From a virus: a stretch of DNA of 33,613 bases. Positions 20,080-28,774 of this stretch are shown in pieces (position 1 is the first letter of the stretch; each line of letters starts with the position of its first letter). The stretch lies in IMG/VR virus record IMGVR_UViG_3300027710_000958, positions 1 through 33,613 of that record, one strand, 5' to 3'. The notes beneath the pieces are model-generated. The model did not search any database. It had not been told where the DNA came from and saw nothing but the letters and a program-made list of their open reading frames with translations. Position numbers and translations under genes: made by a program.

Positions 20080-20909
20080 AAACTTTGTTATTCAACGGAT
20101 GTAGCTTTATGGCCGGAGATTGTTTTGCATGGGAACAATTCCATAAAGAACATAATAGACCATTTAAAGACTGGCTAGAAGAATCTTCCCCTGAAGAGTT
20201 TGAATTTAGAAAAGAGTATTTAGAGTATCGCAAGAATATTAATCTAACTGGACTTATTGGTAAACAACTAGGATTAGATAAAATTGATATCTCTGAAGAT
20301 GGAAAGAGTAATGAACATATTGCACTTGAGACTATTGCCTATATACAATCTATACCACCTGAACAAAGACAACAGTATCATGTTGTAATAGGATGGACTG
20401 CAATTTCTAGGGTAATGAAGTATTCTACTGTTTCAAATACATTTATTGATTTAACAATAGGTCATTATCAGATTAATGATCCAGATCCTACTAAGGCAAA
20501 CTTAGATGATTATATTAAGGCAAGGATAATTGATGCAGATATTCATGACTCTGTTATGGATTACGTTAGAAGTATAATGTTATTAGAAAACTTCTTGAAG
20601 TGTAATAATATGACTTATACATTTTTTAGAAGTGTTGATAATCCCATTGATCCTGAACTAAAAATAGGACCATTTTCGTTCCTGCAGGCTTATACAATTG
20701 AACAACTTAATGTAACTGATCATTCTAAATGGTATAAGTTTATACCTGACTTTGATAATAATTATTTTCCATTTGCAGGGCATTCGTGGGCATCAATTAT
20801 TAACTTTAATCCAGAATTGATAATAGCTAATAACAATCCACACCCTAATCAACGTACAATAGAAAAGTTTGCAAATGAGCTTGCAAACTTTATTCCATCT
20901 ACGTTTTAA
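20076..20909 (+). CDS. SGNH/GDSL-type hydrolase-like protein (277 aa)
   Basis: Begins MKTLLFNGCSFMAGDCFAWE: GCSF.AGD is the block I of SGNH hydrolases with Ser10 as probable nucleophile. EDGKSNEHIALETI (N79) corresponds to the G..N block, VVIGWTAISRV follows, and PHPNQRTIEKFANELANFI (H256) carries the C-terminal catalytic His. In phages such proteins are usually annotated as SGNH hydrolases or acetyltransferase-like esterases acting on O-acyl groups of sugars. A role in removing or moving acyl groups on a glycan would fit the neighbouring genes, but this is inference. Last gene of the plus operon; its stop overlaps the stop of the convergent gene. Confidence 0.8.
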   Translation: MKTLLFNGCSFMAGDCFAWEQFHKEHNRPFKDWLEESSPEEFEFRKEYLEYRKNINLTGLIGKQLGLDKIDISEDGKSNEHIALETIAYIQSIPPEQRQQYHVVIGWTAISRVMKYSTVSNTFIDLTIGHYQINDPDPTKANLDDYIKARIIDADIHDSVMDYVRSIMLLENFLKCNNMTYTFFRSVDNPIDPELKIGPFSFLQAYTIEQLNVTDHSKWYKFIPDFDNNYFPFAGHSWASIINFNPELIIANNNPHPNQRTIEKFANELANFIPSTF

Positions 20910-23476
20910 GGTTTCTGCAATACCAACATCATATCTGCTCGCTCAACAATTTTCCATCCTTCGTTAATTAGTAATGTAAATTCGTTGTAGACATCTACAC
21001 ACAGCTTTTCATTATAAGGATGTGCAATTATATATCCATCTGGCTTAATACGACTTTTCCAAAAATCTATGTTATCTCTTAATCTAGGATTTTGATGGAA
21101 ACTAATTACACATAGGTCAACTGGTGCATCCCATGCTTGCATATCTTCAGGGGACTTGAATTTATGTAGGAATACATTGGCATGCTTTCCTGCAATGCGA
21201 TTCCATGTTAGTTCTCCTGTTGGATCTACAGAAAAGTCTTCAGTGATGCCATTGTATAAATCATCAGCCTGTGTAGGATCAATGTTTAAATTTCCGCAAA
21301 TGTCGTGCAGTTGTACTTTGACCCACGACTCCATTCCTTTAAACTCTTCCTGCAACGATATTTCTGAAAAATCTTCAATGCTATGGATGACTATATCTTT
21401 ATTGGCATGTGCAAATATAGCAGCCTTACCACCAAATCTCGATCCTACATCAACTACTATTGAATCTTTGTGTAGCGATCTTGCAACTTTTAAAAGTAAT
21501 GATCTTTCTGGAACACTAACTGATGAGAAACAACTTTCAAGCGGAAGGTTAATTTGATCAATGACTTCTTGCTTAATGAAAAATATCTTTTTCATTTGTG
21601 TCTTTTTAGATTCTTTCCACTGTCCTTCTGAAATATACTCGTAATCAAATCCAGATAATGAAACTACATACCTATCGTTATTTTTAAAATTAAATTTACA
21701 TTTAGTTTGGAAGTTACCATTGTCGTCAATTTTAAACCAAACATCTGCATTGTATCTATGTGTATCAGGTGATATGGCAAAAATAAAATCTTGATGGTCT
21801 AGATCTTTATTAAATTTAATATTAATCTCGTAGCCTCCGCGGACTCTCCATAGCATACGAAGGAATCCAAATACTTCATTCATAACACTGTCTGCAAAGG
21901 CACCGTGTCCTGAGTTGATAATATTGAAATCAAAGTTTTCGTATTCAACACTGTCGTTAATGTATTCGGAATCAAATGTAACATCAAAGTGATCTGTGAT
22001 ATTCCCAATCTTATGTACATTGGTTAATGTTCCGCCGTATTCTCTACATAGGTAAAGCCACATGTGCATTAACTTAATTCTAATATGTCTATGTAAGCGT
22101 GTGTTGGTTAGGTCTAATGAATACCATCCTCCTAGCCATGGCTTTTCTCTAGGATTGATATTGTATTTTTCTCTATCATCGTAAGCAGATCCCATATTAT
22201 CGCCTAGCCCTGGTCCAGGACTAACAGCCATAATTCTAGTACGGTGATTCCATAGCATATTAAAGCTGTGCGTAAATGCTTCAATGTCTTCGCCTGGCGC
22301 ACCGATTACCCAACAGGCAGATACCTTCATACCTACTTTCTCAGAGTCAATAAAGTTCTGGTTAATTTCTGCTACTGTGTTCTTTTTATTAATTGCTTTT
22401 AAAACTTTATCGCTACCAGATTCAATACCATAATTAAATCCTTGACATCCTGCATCTGCCATTGCTTGATAAAAGTCTAAGTCCATGCGCCCGTCGGCTC
22501 TGGCATAACCCCACCAAGAAAATCCTAACTTTCTTTTTATCAACTCATCGCAGAATTTTCTAAACTCTTTTAAGTTTCCATTCATTAGACTATCAACAAA
22601 GGATACAAAACTAATTCCGTATTTCTTAACTTGATATTCTAATTCGTCTACTACGTTATTTGCTCCGCGATCTCTAAACTTCCAATAGTACACTTCTGTG
22701 CAGTAACTACACTTTGCAATACATCCTCTGCTTATTTCAGCACAGATAGAATTCTTACCCCAATACTTTGAAAGATCAAAGTCAGAATAGTCAGGGTACG
22801 GCAGACTATCGATATCAATTCGGGTATCGCTGTATAAACTTCCGATAGCAGGTTGTGCAGGCTTAATACCTTGTTCCCAGTTATTCAAGAAGTCTAGTAT
22901 GTTTTGTTCACTCTCGCCGATGAAGTAATAGTCTACATCATTTGGCAGTCTAAAGTATTCTTCGTGACATTCGGGTCCGCCCAGTACAATAGTAGCATCT
23001 GGCCTACGCTTCCTTAGTTCAGTGACTATCCACTTTGTAGGAAGTATGTTTGTATAGTAGGTACTGAATCCAAATATATCTGTATCAGTTGCTACTAATA
23101 TTTCAAGGTATTCTTTTAAGATTGGTTCGTAGGTAGGATGAATGCGTTTATAGTACTCTGGATCTTGCCACCAGAAATAGTTAGCACCATTCCATGCATC
23201 TGCTAAATCAGGATTTGCTTGTTTGAGTGCATAATGGGACTCGACATTAAAATCATATACCGTTGTAGCATACCCAGCTTCTCTAGTTAAACTAGAAAGC
23301 CTTGCAATATTATACGGAGGCATGTAAATTGCCCAACTACCCAGTACGCATATAGTAAACTTTGTTTTTCTAGTTGCCGTGAATACATCTACTGACTTTA
23401 CATTCAGTCTGGGTTTTCTATCCTGCTCTACATTTTTGGGAATTAAGTTTTCCGCTATCCAAGTATCTTTATCCAT
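20906..23476 (-). CDS. B12-binding-like / radical SAM / methyltransferase fusion (856 aa)
   Basis: Three domains. Residues about 40-225 look like a cobalamin-binding Rossmann domain of class B radical SAM proteins (PPYNIARLSSLTREAGY; DIFGFSTYYTN; IVLGGPECHEE), but the DxHxxG base-off motif is not present. Residues 245-460 are the radical SAM core with C252, C256, C259 (CIAKCSYC), and YGIESGSDKVLKAINK. A beta-rich region follows, then residues about 660-856 form a class I methyltransferase-like domain (IVVDVGSRFGGKAAIFAHAN, IEDF). Class B enzymes methylate or rearrange unactivated carbons; phosphonate, bacteriochlorophyll and antibiotic pathways are known examples. Having an extra SAM methyltransferase-like domain on the same chain is unusual. 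Last gene of the minus operon. Confidence 0.85.
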   Translation of the reverse strand: MDKDTWIAENLIPKNVEQDRKPRLNVKSVDVFTATRKTKFTICVLGSWAIYMPPYNIARLSSLTREAGYATTVYDFNVESHYALKQANPDLADAWNGANYFWWQDPEYYKRIHPTYEPILKEYLEILVATDTDIFGFSTYYTNILPTKWIVTELRKRRPDATIVLGGPECHEEYFRLPNDVDYYFIGESEQNILDFLNNWEQGIKPAQPAIGSLYSDTRIDIDSLPYPDYSDFDLSKYWGKNSICAEISRGCIAKCSYCTEVYYWKFRDRGANNVVDELEYQVKKYGISFVSFVDSLMNGNLKEFRKFCDELIKRKLGFSWWGYARADGRMDLDFYQAMADAGCQGFNYGIESGSDKVLKAINKKNTVAEINQNFIDSEKVGMKVSACWVIGAPGEDIEAFTHSFNMLWNHRTRIMAVSPGPGLGDNMGSAYDDREKYNINPREKPWLGGWYSLDLTNTRLHRHIRIKLMHMWLYLCREYGGTLTNVHKIGNITDHFDVTFDSEYINDSVEYENFDFNIINSGHGAFADSVMNEVFGFLRMLWRVRGGYEINIKFNKDLDHQDFIFAISPDTHRYNADVWFKIDDNGNFQTKCKFNFKNNDRYVVSLSGFDYEYISEGQWKESKKTQMKKIFFIKQEVIDQINLPLESCFSSVSVPERSLLLKVARSLHKDSIVVDVGSRFGGKAAIFAHANKDIVIHSIEDFSEISLQEEFKGMESWVKVQLHDICGNLNIDPTQADDLYNGITEDFSVDPTGELTWNRIAGKHANVFLHKFKSPEDMQAWDAPVDLCVISFHQNPRLRDNIDFWKSRIKPDGYIIAHPYNEKLCVDVYNEFTLLINEGWKIVERADMMLVLQKP

Positions 23477-23489
23477 ATGTTTAGTTATT

Positions 23490-24620
23490 TTAATTTAGGT
23501 TGGGTATTTGTATTTTAGGATAGTTCATTACTTCTGGCAAAGCTAATATATCTTTAACTTGGTTATGTTTCGTAGAACTTGCACCCCATACGGCTTTTTG
23601 ATCAAACACTTCTTGTTTGTAGGTTCCCCAGTTTAGTATATTGACAATGTATATCTCTGGAAGGTTGTCTGGATATTGATATGCTAACTTGATTAATTCG
23701 GGAATAGATTCAAAATTATCTTCTTGCAATACAACATTCCATGCCCATGTTTTATTAGGATTATCTTTTAAAGTGTTTTTGTACAGATAGTTAATGTTGT
23801 CCCATAGCAGTTCCCAGTCTCCACCGCAACGAACTTTATCGTAACTTTCTTTGTTACCGGCATCTATGCTAATCCTGATTCCTCTTAGTCTATCAAACAG
23901 ATTGCTGTATTTTTGTTGGATCTTCTCTGTCATCATAACACCGTTTGTACATAATACTACTTTGAAGTTAGGCCACTTCTCTGGATTATGAAATACTTCT
24001 TCTGTATCAAATATTTCTCTATACACAGGACTAAAAAATATCTCGCCATATCCATCAAATGTCATTGTTATAGATTTGTCATGCGGTGTGTTAAACACTG
24101 ACTTAAATGCTGTCCTTAAAATAGTCAATGCTTTGTTATGTGCCACAGGATCTAGCGTTCCTATACGGGAAGTTCTACAACTAGGGCAAACTAAATTGCA
24201 AGTATTGTCAATTGAAAATGCTATGTTCTTAGGATACTCATTTTGCGGATCAACAAAGGTAGACTTAGGAACAATGCGTGGCCCGCCACCTGCTGACATT
24301 GCAGGACATGTCTTTGCATTGCAGTATTTGTATGTTCCATCTGTAATAGAGTTTCTAATCGTCCTTGCTTTTTCGCTATTCCACATGGCGTTTAGATCTT
24401 CTGTCAACAGATTACCTATTGATGCTGGGTTCCATCCAGGGCAACACATATGTACGTTGCCGTTTCCTTGCACTTCAATATCGTTAAATGGTAAGTCGCA
24501 AATAAATTCGTTTTTATCAAACTTACATGACTCAGGAGAATCGTATTCTTCATATTGCAACTCTCCTAGAACAGGATCTTTAATTATCCTCCTCTTTAGA
24601 TGAATACTGTATTCTCTCAT
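23490..24620 (-). CDS. Radical SAM protein with N-terminal twitch-type domain, altered GGEP (376 aa)
   Basis: Begins MREYSIHLKRRIIKDPVLGE. Auxiliary Cys at 41, 59, 60, 100 and 105 (NVHMCCPGW; YCNAKTCP). Core C141, C145, C148 (CNLVCPSC). At the SAM-binding position it has TFDGYGEIFFS instead of GGEP, the usual form being lost while G and E remain. LCTNGVMM and ISIDAGNKESYDKVRCGGDW follow. More divergent than its neighbours, so it may act on a different substrate. The next gene upstream overlaps it by 4 bases. Confidence 0.88.
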   Translation of the reverse strand: MREYSIHLKRRIIKDPVLGELQYEEYDSPESCKFDKNEFICDLPFNDIEVQGNGNVHMCCPGWNPASIGNLLTEDLNAMWNSEKARTIRNSITDGTYKYCNAKTCPAMSAGGGPRIVPKSTFVDPQNEYPKNIAFSIDNTCNLVCPSCRTSRIGTLDPVAHNKALTILRTAFKSVFNTPHDKSITMTFDGYGEIFFSPVYREIFDTEEVFHNPEKWPNFKVVLCTNGVMMTEKIQQKYSNLFDRLRGIRISIDAGNKESYDKVRCGGDWELLWDNINYLYKNTLKDNPNKTWAWNVVLQEDNFESIPELIKLAYQYPDNLPEIYIVNILNWGTYKQEVFDQKAVWGASSTKHNQVKDILALPEVMNYPKIQIPNLN

Positions 24621-25840
24621 TTTGGTTTTATCTCGTTGGTTAGTTGGGGCACAATATTTAATATGTTGTTGCCTCTAACTGTTTCCATTAGCTCAGTATA
24701 CTCAACCCATTGTTTATGTACTTCATCGCCTAAGTAACTATTTTTTAAAGTATTGATAACAACATCGAACTCGTTGTTCATATTGTTTGCTGTATAATAT
24801 TCAACTAACTCTGCTCGTGTACTATCTGATAAAGTATTAACAGACAAGTACGGAGGACTTTGAACAGTGTTTTGGAATCCTAATTCTGCAACAATGTTAT
24901 TGTATTTTTTAGATAATCCTACAAACCAATCTCTAATTTCTACTAGATGGAATGCATTGTAATTCATAGTTGATGTACTAGAACGTATACTGATATTTGA
25001 CAATGTGCTTACTTGTGCAATTACAGGCTCTATGTCACTAAACTTAGCATCGCCATATCTGATATAATTGAATAGGTCTCCGACACCATCTACTGAGATT
25101 AGGAATTCAACATGTTTACATTTACCTAGTAGTTCTATAATTTCTTGTGTAATATAAGTTCCGTTTGTCACAACAAAGACAGTTATGTTTACTAACAATC
25201 CTTGCTCGTTCATGTACTTTAATACTGATGTGGTTTCAGCGTTAAGCAATGGCTCTCCGCCTTTAAAATTAATTGTTCTAATGTTTGAAAGATCAAGTTG
25301 CCTTAAATTTTCAACAACCAATTCTGGATTAGGTAGATGCATTTTTGTTGTTTGGTGTCTAGCTTCATCATTGAGCTCTACAACAGATCTAAATCTATGT
25401 AACCTTTCTTTTTTATCAGTGTCATAAGTGTTGATAAGGTTCCTTACTTTTTTACTTTCAATTACCCATTTGCTACTAAACCCTGCATGACAATGCAAGC
25501 AAGCTAAGTTGCATATATTACTTCCGTTAAATTCTAAGTAGACTGGTTTTTCTTCTTCCCACCCTGTTACATCGATGCTTCCTTCTGTGTATGCTTTTCT
25601 AAGACTGAAGCCGGTATTGTCTTCTGTATTCTTACAAGGAATGCATTCAATGGGCCACTCCTTATTATACATCTGCTGTTTTAATTGTTTCCATCTCTCA
25701 CTGCTGATTATTTCAGTAATAGATTGTTCTTTCAAGTTACCTAAAAATTTACCTTCAAAGAAACAACACGGACGAATACCCTTGTTTGTATCTATCAACA
25801 CAGACGCCAATGGTGCTGTGCATAAAACGTTATTAATCAT
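24617..25840 (-). CDS. Radical SAM protein with N-terminal twitch-type domain (407 aa), copy A
   Basis: Begins MINNVLCTAPLASVLIDTNK. Auxiliary Cys at 7, 25, 26, 66 and 69 (IRPCCFFEGK; ECIPCKN). Core C110, C114, C117 (CNLACLHC), then NFKGGEPLLNAET, SVDGVGDLFNYIRYGD and the tail NTLSDSTRAELVEYY. The C-terminal VRGNNILNIVPQL is shared with copy B at 25833-27059: same Cys positions, same order throughout. A tandem duplication of the gene explains both. Substrate unknown. Confidence 0.92.
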   Translation of the reverse strand: MINNVLCTAPLASVLIDTNKGIRPCCFFEGKFLGNLKEQSITEIISSERWKQLKQQMYNKEWPIECIPCKNTEDNTGFSLRKAYTEGSIDVTGWEEEKPVYLEFNGSNICNLACLHCHAGFSSKWVIESKKVRNLINTYDTDKKERLHRFRSVVELNDEARHQTTKMHLPNPELVVENLRQLDLSNIRTINFKGGEPLLNAETTSVLKYMNEQGLLVNITVFVVTNGTYITQEIIELLGKCKHVEFLISVDGVGDLFNYIRYGDAKFSDIEPVIAQVSTLSNISIRSSTSTMNYNAFHLVEIRDWFVGLSKKYNNIVAELGFQNTVQSPPYLSVNTLSDSTRAELVEYYTANNMNNEFDVVINTLKNSYLGDEVHKQWVEYTELMETVRGNNILNIVPQLTNEIKPK

Positions 25841-27059
25841 TTCTGTACTTTAATTCTGATTCTAGTTGGGGAACAATATCTAATATATTGTTACCTCTAA
25901 CAGTCTGCATTAGCTCTGTATAGTCAACCCACATGTTATGCACATTGTTTCCTGCATACGATCCTTCGAGTGTGTTGATAACTTGTTTGAATTCGGTGTG
26001 ATCTATATTCTTATAGTGTTCTATTAACTGTTGTCTTGTGCTATCTGATAGAGTTTGTAATGACAGATAGTTTGGATGTTGTACACAATTTGCATAGCCT
26101 CCTTCTTTCCTAACTGTTTTATATTTGGTAGACAATTGACTTACCCACTCTCTAATTTCTGCTAGATTGAATATGTTGTAATTCATAACAGCAGTTTGAC
26201 ACTCAATTTTAATGTTAGGTAGTTCGTTTAATTTTGCAATTACAGGCTCTATGTCACTAAACTTGGCATCGCCATATCTGATATAATTGAATAGGTCTCC
26301 AACTCCGTCTAGTGACAAATTAAACAAAATAGATTTACACTTCTTAAAGGCTTCAATGATTGCTGGATTGATATATGTTCCGTTACTAGACAATATAATA
26401 CGCACGTTAGGTAGTATAGATTGCTCATCTAAGTAATTTAATATTGCCAGTGTTTCAGAGTTAAGCAACGGCTCTCCGCCTTTGAAATTAATTGTTTTAA
26501 GATTTGTTAAATCTAATCCTTTTAAGTTTTCAATAATAAGCGAAGGATCGGGCAAATGCATCTTAGTCGAACGATCAGTTGTATCATTAGTATATTCAAT
26601 AACAGCATCAATGTGGCTGATACGATACTTCTTTGTATCATCCATTGTTGAAAGTACCTTTTGTGCTTTCTTGTTATCAATTACCCAACGACTACTGAAT
26701 CCAGGAGTACAATGTAGGCATGCGAGATTGCAAATATTACTTCCGTTGAATTCTAGATAAGTTAACTTTTCTTCTTCCCAACCATCTATGTCAAAACTTC
26801 CATCTGTAAACAATGTTCGAACACTCCAGTCTGACACTTGTTCTCGTTCTTTGCATTGTGTACATCCAGGCGCCCACTCATTACTATACATTTGTTGTTT
26901 GAGTGTTTTCCACTCTGTACTATTAATAATATTAACAAGTGGTTGTTCTTTAATATTACCTATGTAGTTAGGAGTATAAACACAACAAGGTCTGACACCT
27001 TTGTTGGTGTCAATCAATGCTGCCGTTAGTGGTGCTGTACACAGAACTTTATTAATCAT
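25833..27059 (-). CDS. Radical SAM protein with N-terminal twitch-type domain (408 aa), copy B
   Basis: Start MINKVLCTAPLTAALIDTNK at 27059, overlapping the oxygenase stop (ATGA); the longer frame to 27077 lies inside that gene. Auxiliary Cys at 7, 25, 26, 66 and 69 and core C110, C114, C117 (CNLACLHC) match copy A residue for residue. NFKGGEPLLNSET follows. A stretch of about 65 bases (about 26234-26300) is almost identical in DNA to copy A (about 25015-25080), although the genes otherwise differ considerably. Probably a paralogue kept for a related substrate or step. Confidence 0.92.
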   Translation of the reverse strand: MINKVLCTAPLTAALIDTNKGVRPCCVYTPNYIGNIKEQPLVNIINSTEWKTLKQQMYSNEWAPGCTQCKEREQVSDWSVRTLFTDGSFDIDGWEEEKLTYLEFNGSNICNLACLHCTPGFSSRWVIDNKKAQKVLSTMDDTKKYRISHIDAVIEYTNDTTDRSTKMHLPDPSLIIENLKGLDLTNLKTINFKGGEPLLNSETLAILNYLDEQSILPNVRIILSSNGTYINPAIIEAFKKCKSILFNLSLDGVGDLFNYIRYGDAKFSDIEPVIAKLNELPNIKIECQTAVMNYNIFNLAEIREWVSQLSTKYKTVRKEGGYANCVQHPNYLSLQTLSDSTRQQLIEHYKNIDHTEFKQVINTLEGSYAGNNVHNMWVDYTELMQTVRGNNILDIVPQLESELKYRND

Positions 27060-27718
27060 AAAGGCAATAAAGACCACCCAATGAGTGCTCTTTTTTCAAA
27101 TATCTTTTTTATTGCAAAATTATCACTACAATGGAACGATGTTCTAGGCATTGCTAATAGATTACCTTTTTTCCATGGAAATATAATATCAATAGAAAAG
27201 TAACTAATTAGTTCTTCACTTTCATGTGTTAGATATTGTTGATATATATCTTTGCTAATTGAGTGTTGCGGTACTCTGGATTCGTGTTCGATCCAATTGT
27301 TTGATAACTTTGTTCTTGCACTTCCTTCGTTAAACACAATTGTGTTGGTGTCATAATCGTCTAGTGGAATTAAAAATGTCCATCCAAATTCATAACCATC
27401 CGGCAAAGAATGTATATGAGCATCAACGATATCATCTAACGAATCTGTGTGTATTCCATATGGCCTATACCCATTTAAGATGTGCCAGTTATCACATTCA
27501 TTTTTTCCAAATACTACATTTATTTTTTCGTTGATAGAATCACATAACTTGTTTTTATAACTAGGTCCAGGATAACAATACAATGCCTGTGCTTGTTCTC
27601 CTGGAAGCCATAATATTGGTTCGATCCATAGCTTAGTATCTGTGTTGGCTCTAAACCCTTTCTCAATATCGAACAACTCATCCTCAGTTAAAAAATTTTC
27701 AATAACTGTGGCTTTCAT
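27056..27718 (-). CDS. 2OG-Fe(II) oxygenase-like protein (220 aa)
   Basis: Begins MKATVIENFLTEDELFDIEK, a start typical of the prolyl-hydroxylase-like group. The iron triad is visible: H90 and D92 in YGIHTDSLDD and H196 in MPRTSFHCSDNF; R210 near the end (KRALIGWSLL) would hold 2-oxoglutarate. PWKKGNLLAMPRTSFHCS is the usual strand before the distal His. Such enzymes hydroxylate proteins, sugars, lipids or nucleotides using O2. It lies between two radical SAM genes with overlapping ends, so it probably works in the same pathway. Substrate unknown. Confidence 0.85.
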   Translation of the reverse strand: MKATVIENFLTEDELFDIEKGFRANTDTKLWIEPILWLPGEQAQALYCYPGPSYKNKLCDSINEKINVVFGKNECDNWHILNGYRPYGIHTDSLDDIVDAHIHSLPDGYEFGWTFLIPLDDYDTNTIVFNEGSARTKLSNNWIEHESRVPQHSISKDIYQQYLTHESEELISYFSIDIIFPWKKGNLLAMPRTSFHCSDNFAIKKIFEKRALIGWSLLPL

Positions 27719-28758
27719 TTACGATCCCCAAACAATATGTAATCTTCTTTAGTATACCCATCCATCACCTCGCTACCAGACTTTAAGTTTGGTGCGCTGT
27801 TCTTGTTGTCAAGGTCACCGCGAATAGGAACAATGGCCCATGTACAGTAATCCTTGAAGTACGGTAATGCTTTAAGTTCTTCTTCTAGTGCCAAGGTCTC
27901 TTCTCTGTTGTGAGGAGCCATCATAAACTTAACTTCTAAATGTCCGCACCCTTCTACAGTTGCTTTCTCATGTGCTACCGCTTCTACTACCTTAACAAAC
28001 TTAGCACGATCATAAAACTCAAAGTGTACGCTTAGGTTAAGATCACCGTAATGAATAACTTCTCTGTAATAGTCAGGCAAGCGACTTCCGTTACTGTGTA
28101 AGCTGACATGATGTCCCATTACATTTAAGTAACGCAACCAGTCTAAGAAGTTCTTGTTGGCAGTAGGTTCACCGCCGGAGATAATAAAGTTAACTGATTC
28201 ACCTTTGGTAAAGTGCTTCTCTAAGTTATGTGTGGCGTGCATTAGTTCTTCTAATGACTTATGTCTATCAGTGTTGTTATGGATCCACGGCCAGCAGTAT
28301 GAGCAATCGTAATTACATCTACGGCTAATTTCCCAATAGATTTGTTTTTGTGTGCTGGCGTGTGTTCGCTCCATTGCCACAAACTCTGTAAGCTCGTCGT
28401 TACGAAGTTCGGATTGAACCGGTAGTCCTTGACCTTTACGTAACAACGGGCGGAATTCGATCTTCTGTGTCTTAGGAATAAACAAGTCTGCACCACAGGA
28501 GCAGTTGTTTCTTGTGCAGTCAATCCACGATTCCGGCACTCTAAAATCTTCAAATACGTTACCAAGTGGTCCGCCTACTCTACAGCTAGCAGTCCACACG
28601 CCTCCGTCCATATCAATAAACAGACTATCTACACCTGCTCCACACTTCCAGCCTGTGATGTAATTTAACTTTGCACCTACTAATTCGTCCGTGCTCCAGT
28701 CACGCCATTGTCCGTTTTCTGCGTATGTTCTAATAGGTTTACCGGGTGTTTGGTCCAT
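27715..28758 (-). CDS. Radical SAM protein with N-terminal auxiliary Cys domain (347 aa)
   Basis: Begins MDQTPGKPIRTYAENGQWRD. The N-terminal 95 residues hold C39, C59, C81, C86 and C88 (GWKCGAGVDSLFIDMDGGV; CTRNNCSCG). This same domain with nearly the same spacing (C-x19-C-x21-C-x4-C-x-C) lies at the C-terminus of the 754-aa fusion at 12721-14985. The core follows with C148, C152, C155 (CNYDCSYC), IISGGEPTANKNFL and LHSNGSRL. Hence the auxiliary domain is on the opposite side of the core in the two proteins. First gene of the minus operon; AAGGATAAAAA precedes the ATG and a late-type promoter candidate is just upstream. Substrate unknown. Confidence 0.9.
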   Translation of the reverse strand: MDQTPGKPIRTYAENGQWRDWSTDELVGAKLNYITGWKCGAGVDSLFIDMDGGVWTASCRVGGPLGNVFEDFRVPESWIDCTRNNCSCGADLFIPKTQKIEFRPLLRKGQGLPVQSELRNDELTEFVAMERTHASTQKQIYWEISRRCNYDCSYCWPWIHNNTDRHKSLEELMHATHNLEKHFTKGESVNFIISGGEPTANKNFLDWLRYLNVMGHHVSLHSNGSRLPDYYREVIHYGDLNLSVHFEFYDRAKFVKVVEAVAHEKATVEGCGHLEVKFMMAPHNREETLALEEELKALPYFKDYCTWAIVPIRGDLDNKNSAPNLKSGSEVMDGYTKEDYILFGDRK

Positions 28759-28774
28759 TTTTTATCCTTATGGA

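Noticed and set aside
21156-21557. 133-codon plus-strand frame
   Set aside because: Lies wholly inside the B12-like radical SAM fusion gene on the other strand and has no ribosome site.
12721-28758. RiPP cluster with a precursor peptide
   Set aside because: No small frame with a leader-core pattern next to the radical SAM genes was found; the 37-aa basic peptide and the Cys-cluster peptide are near but belong to other units.
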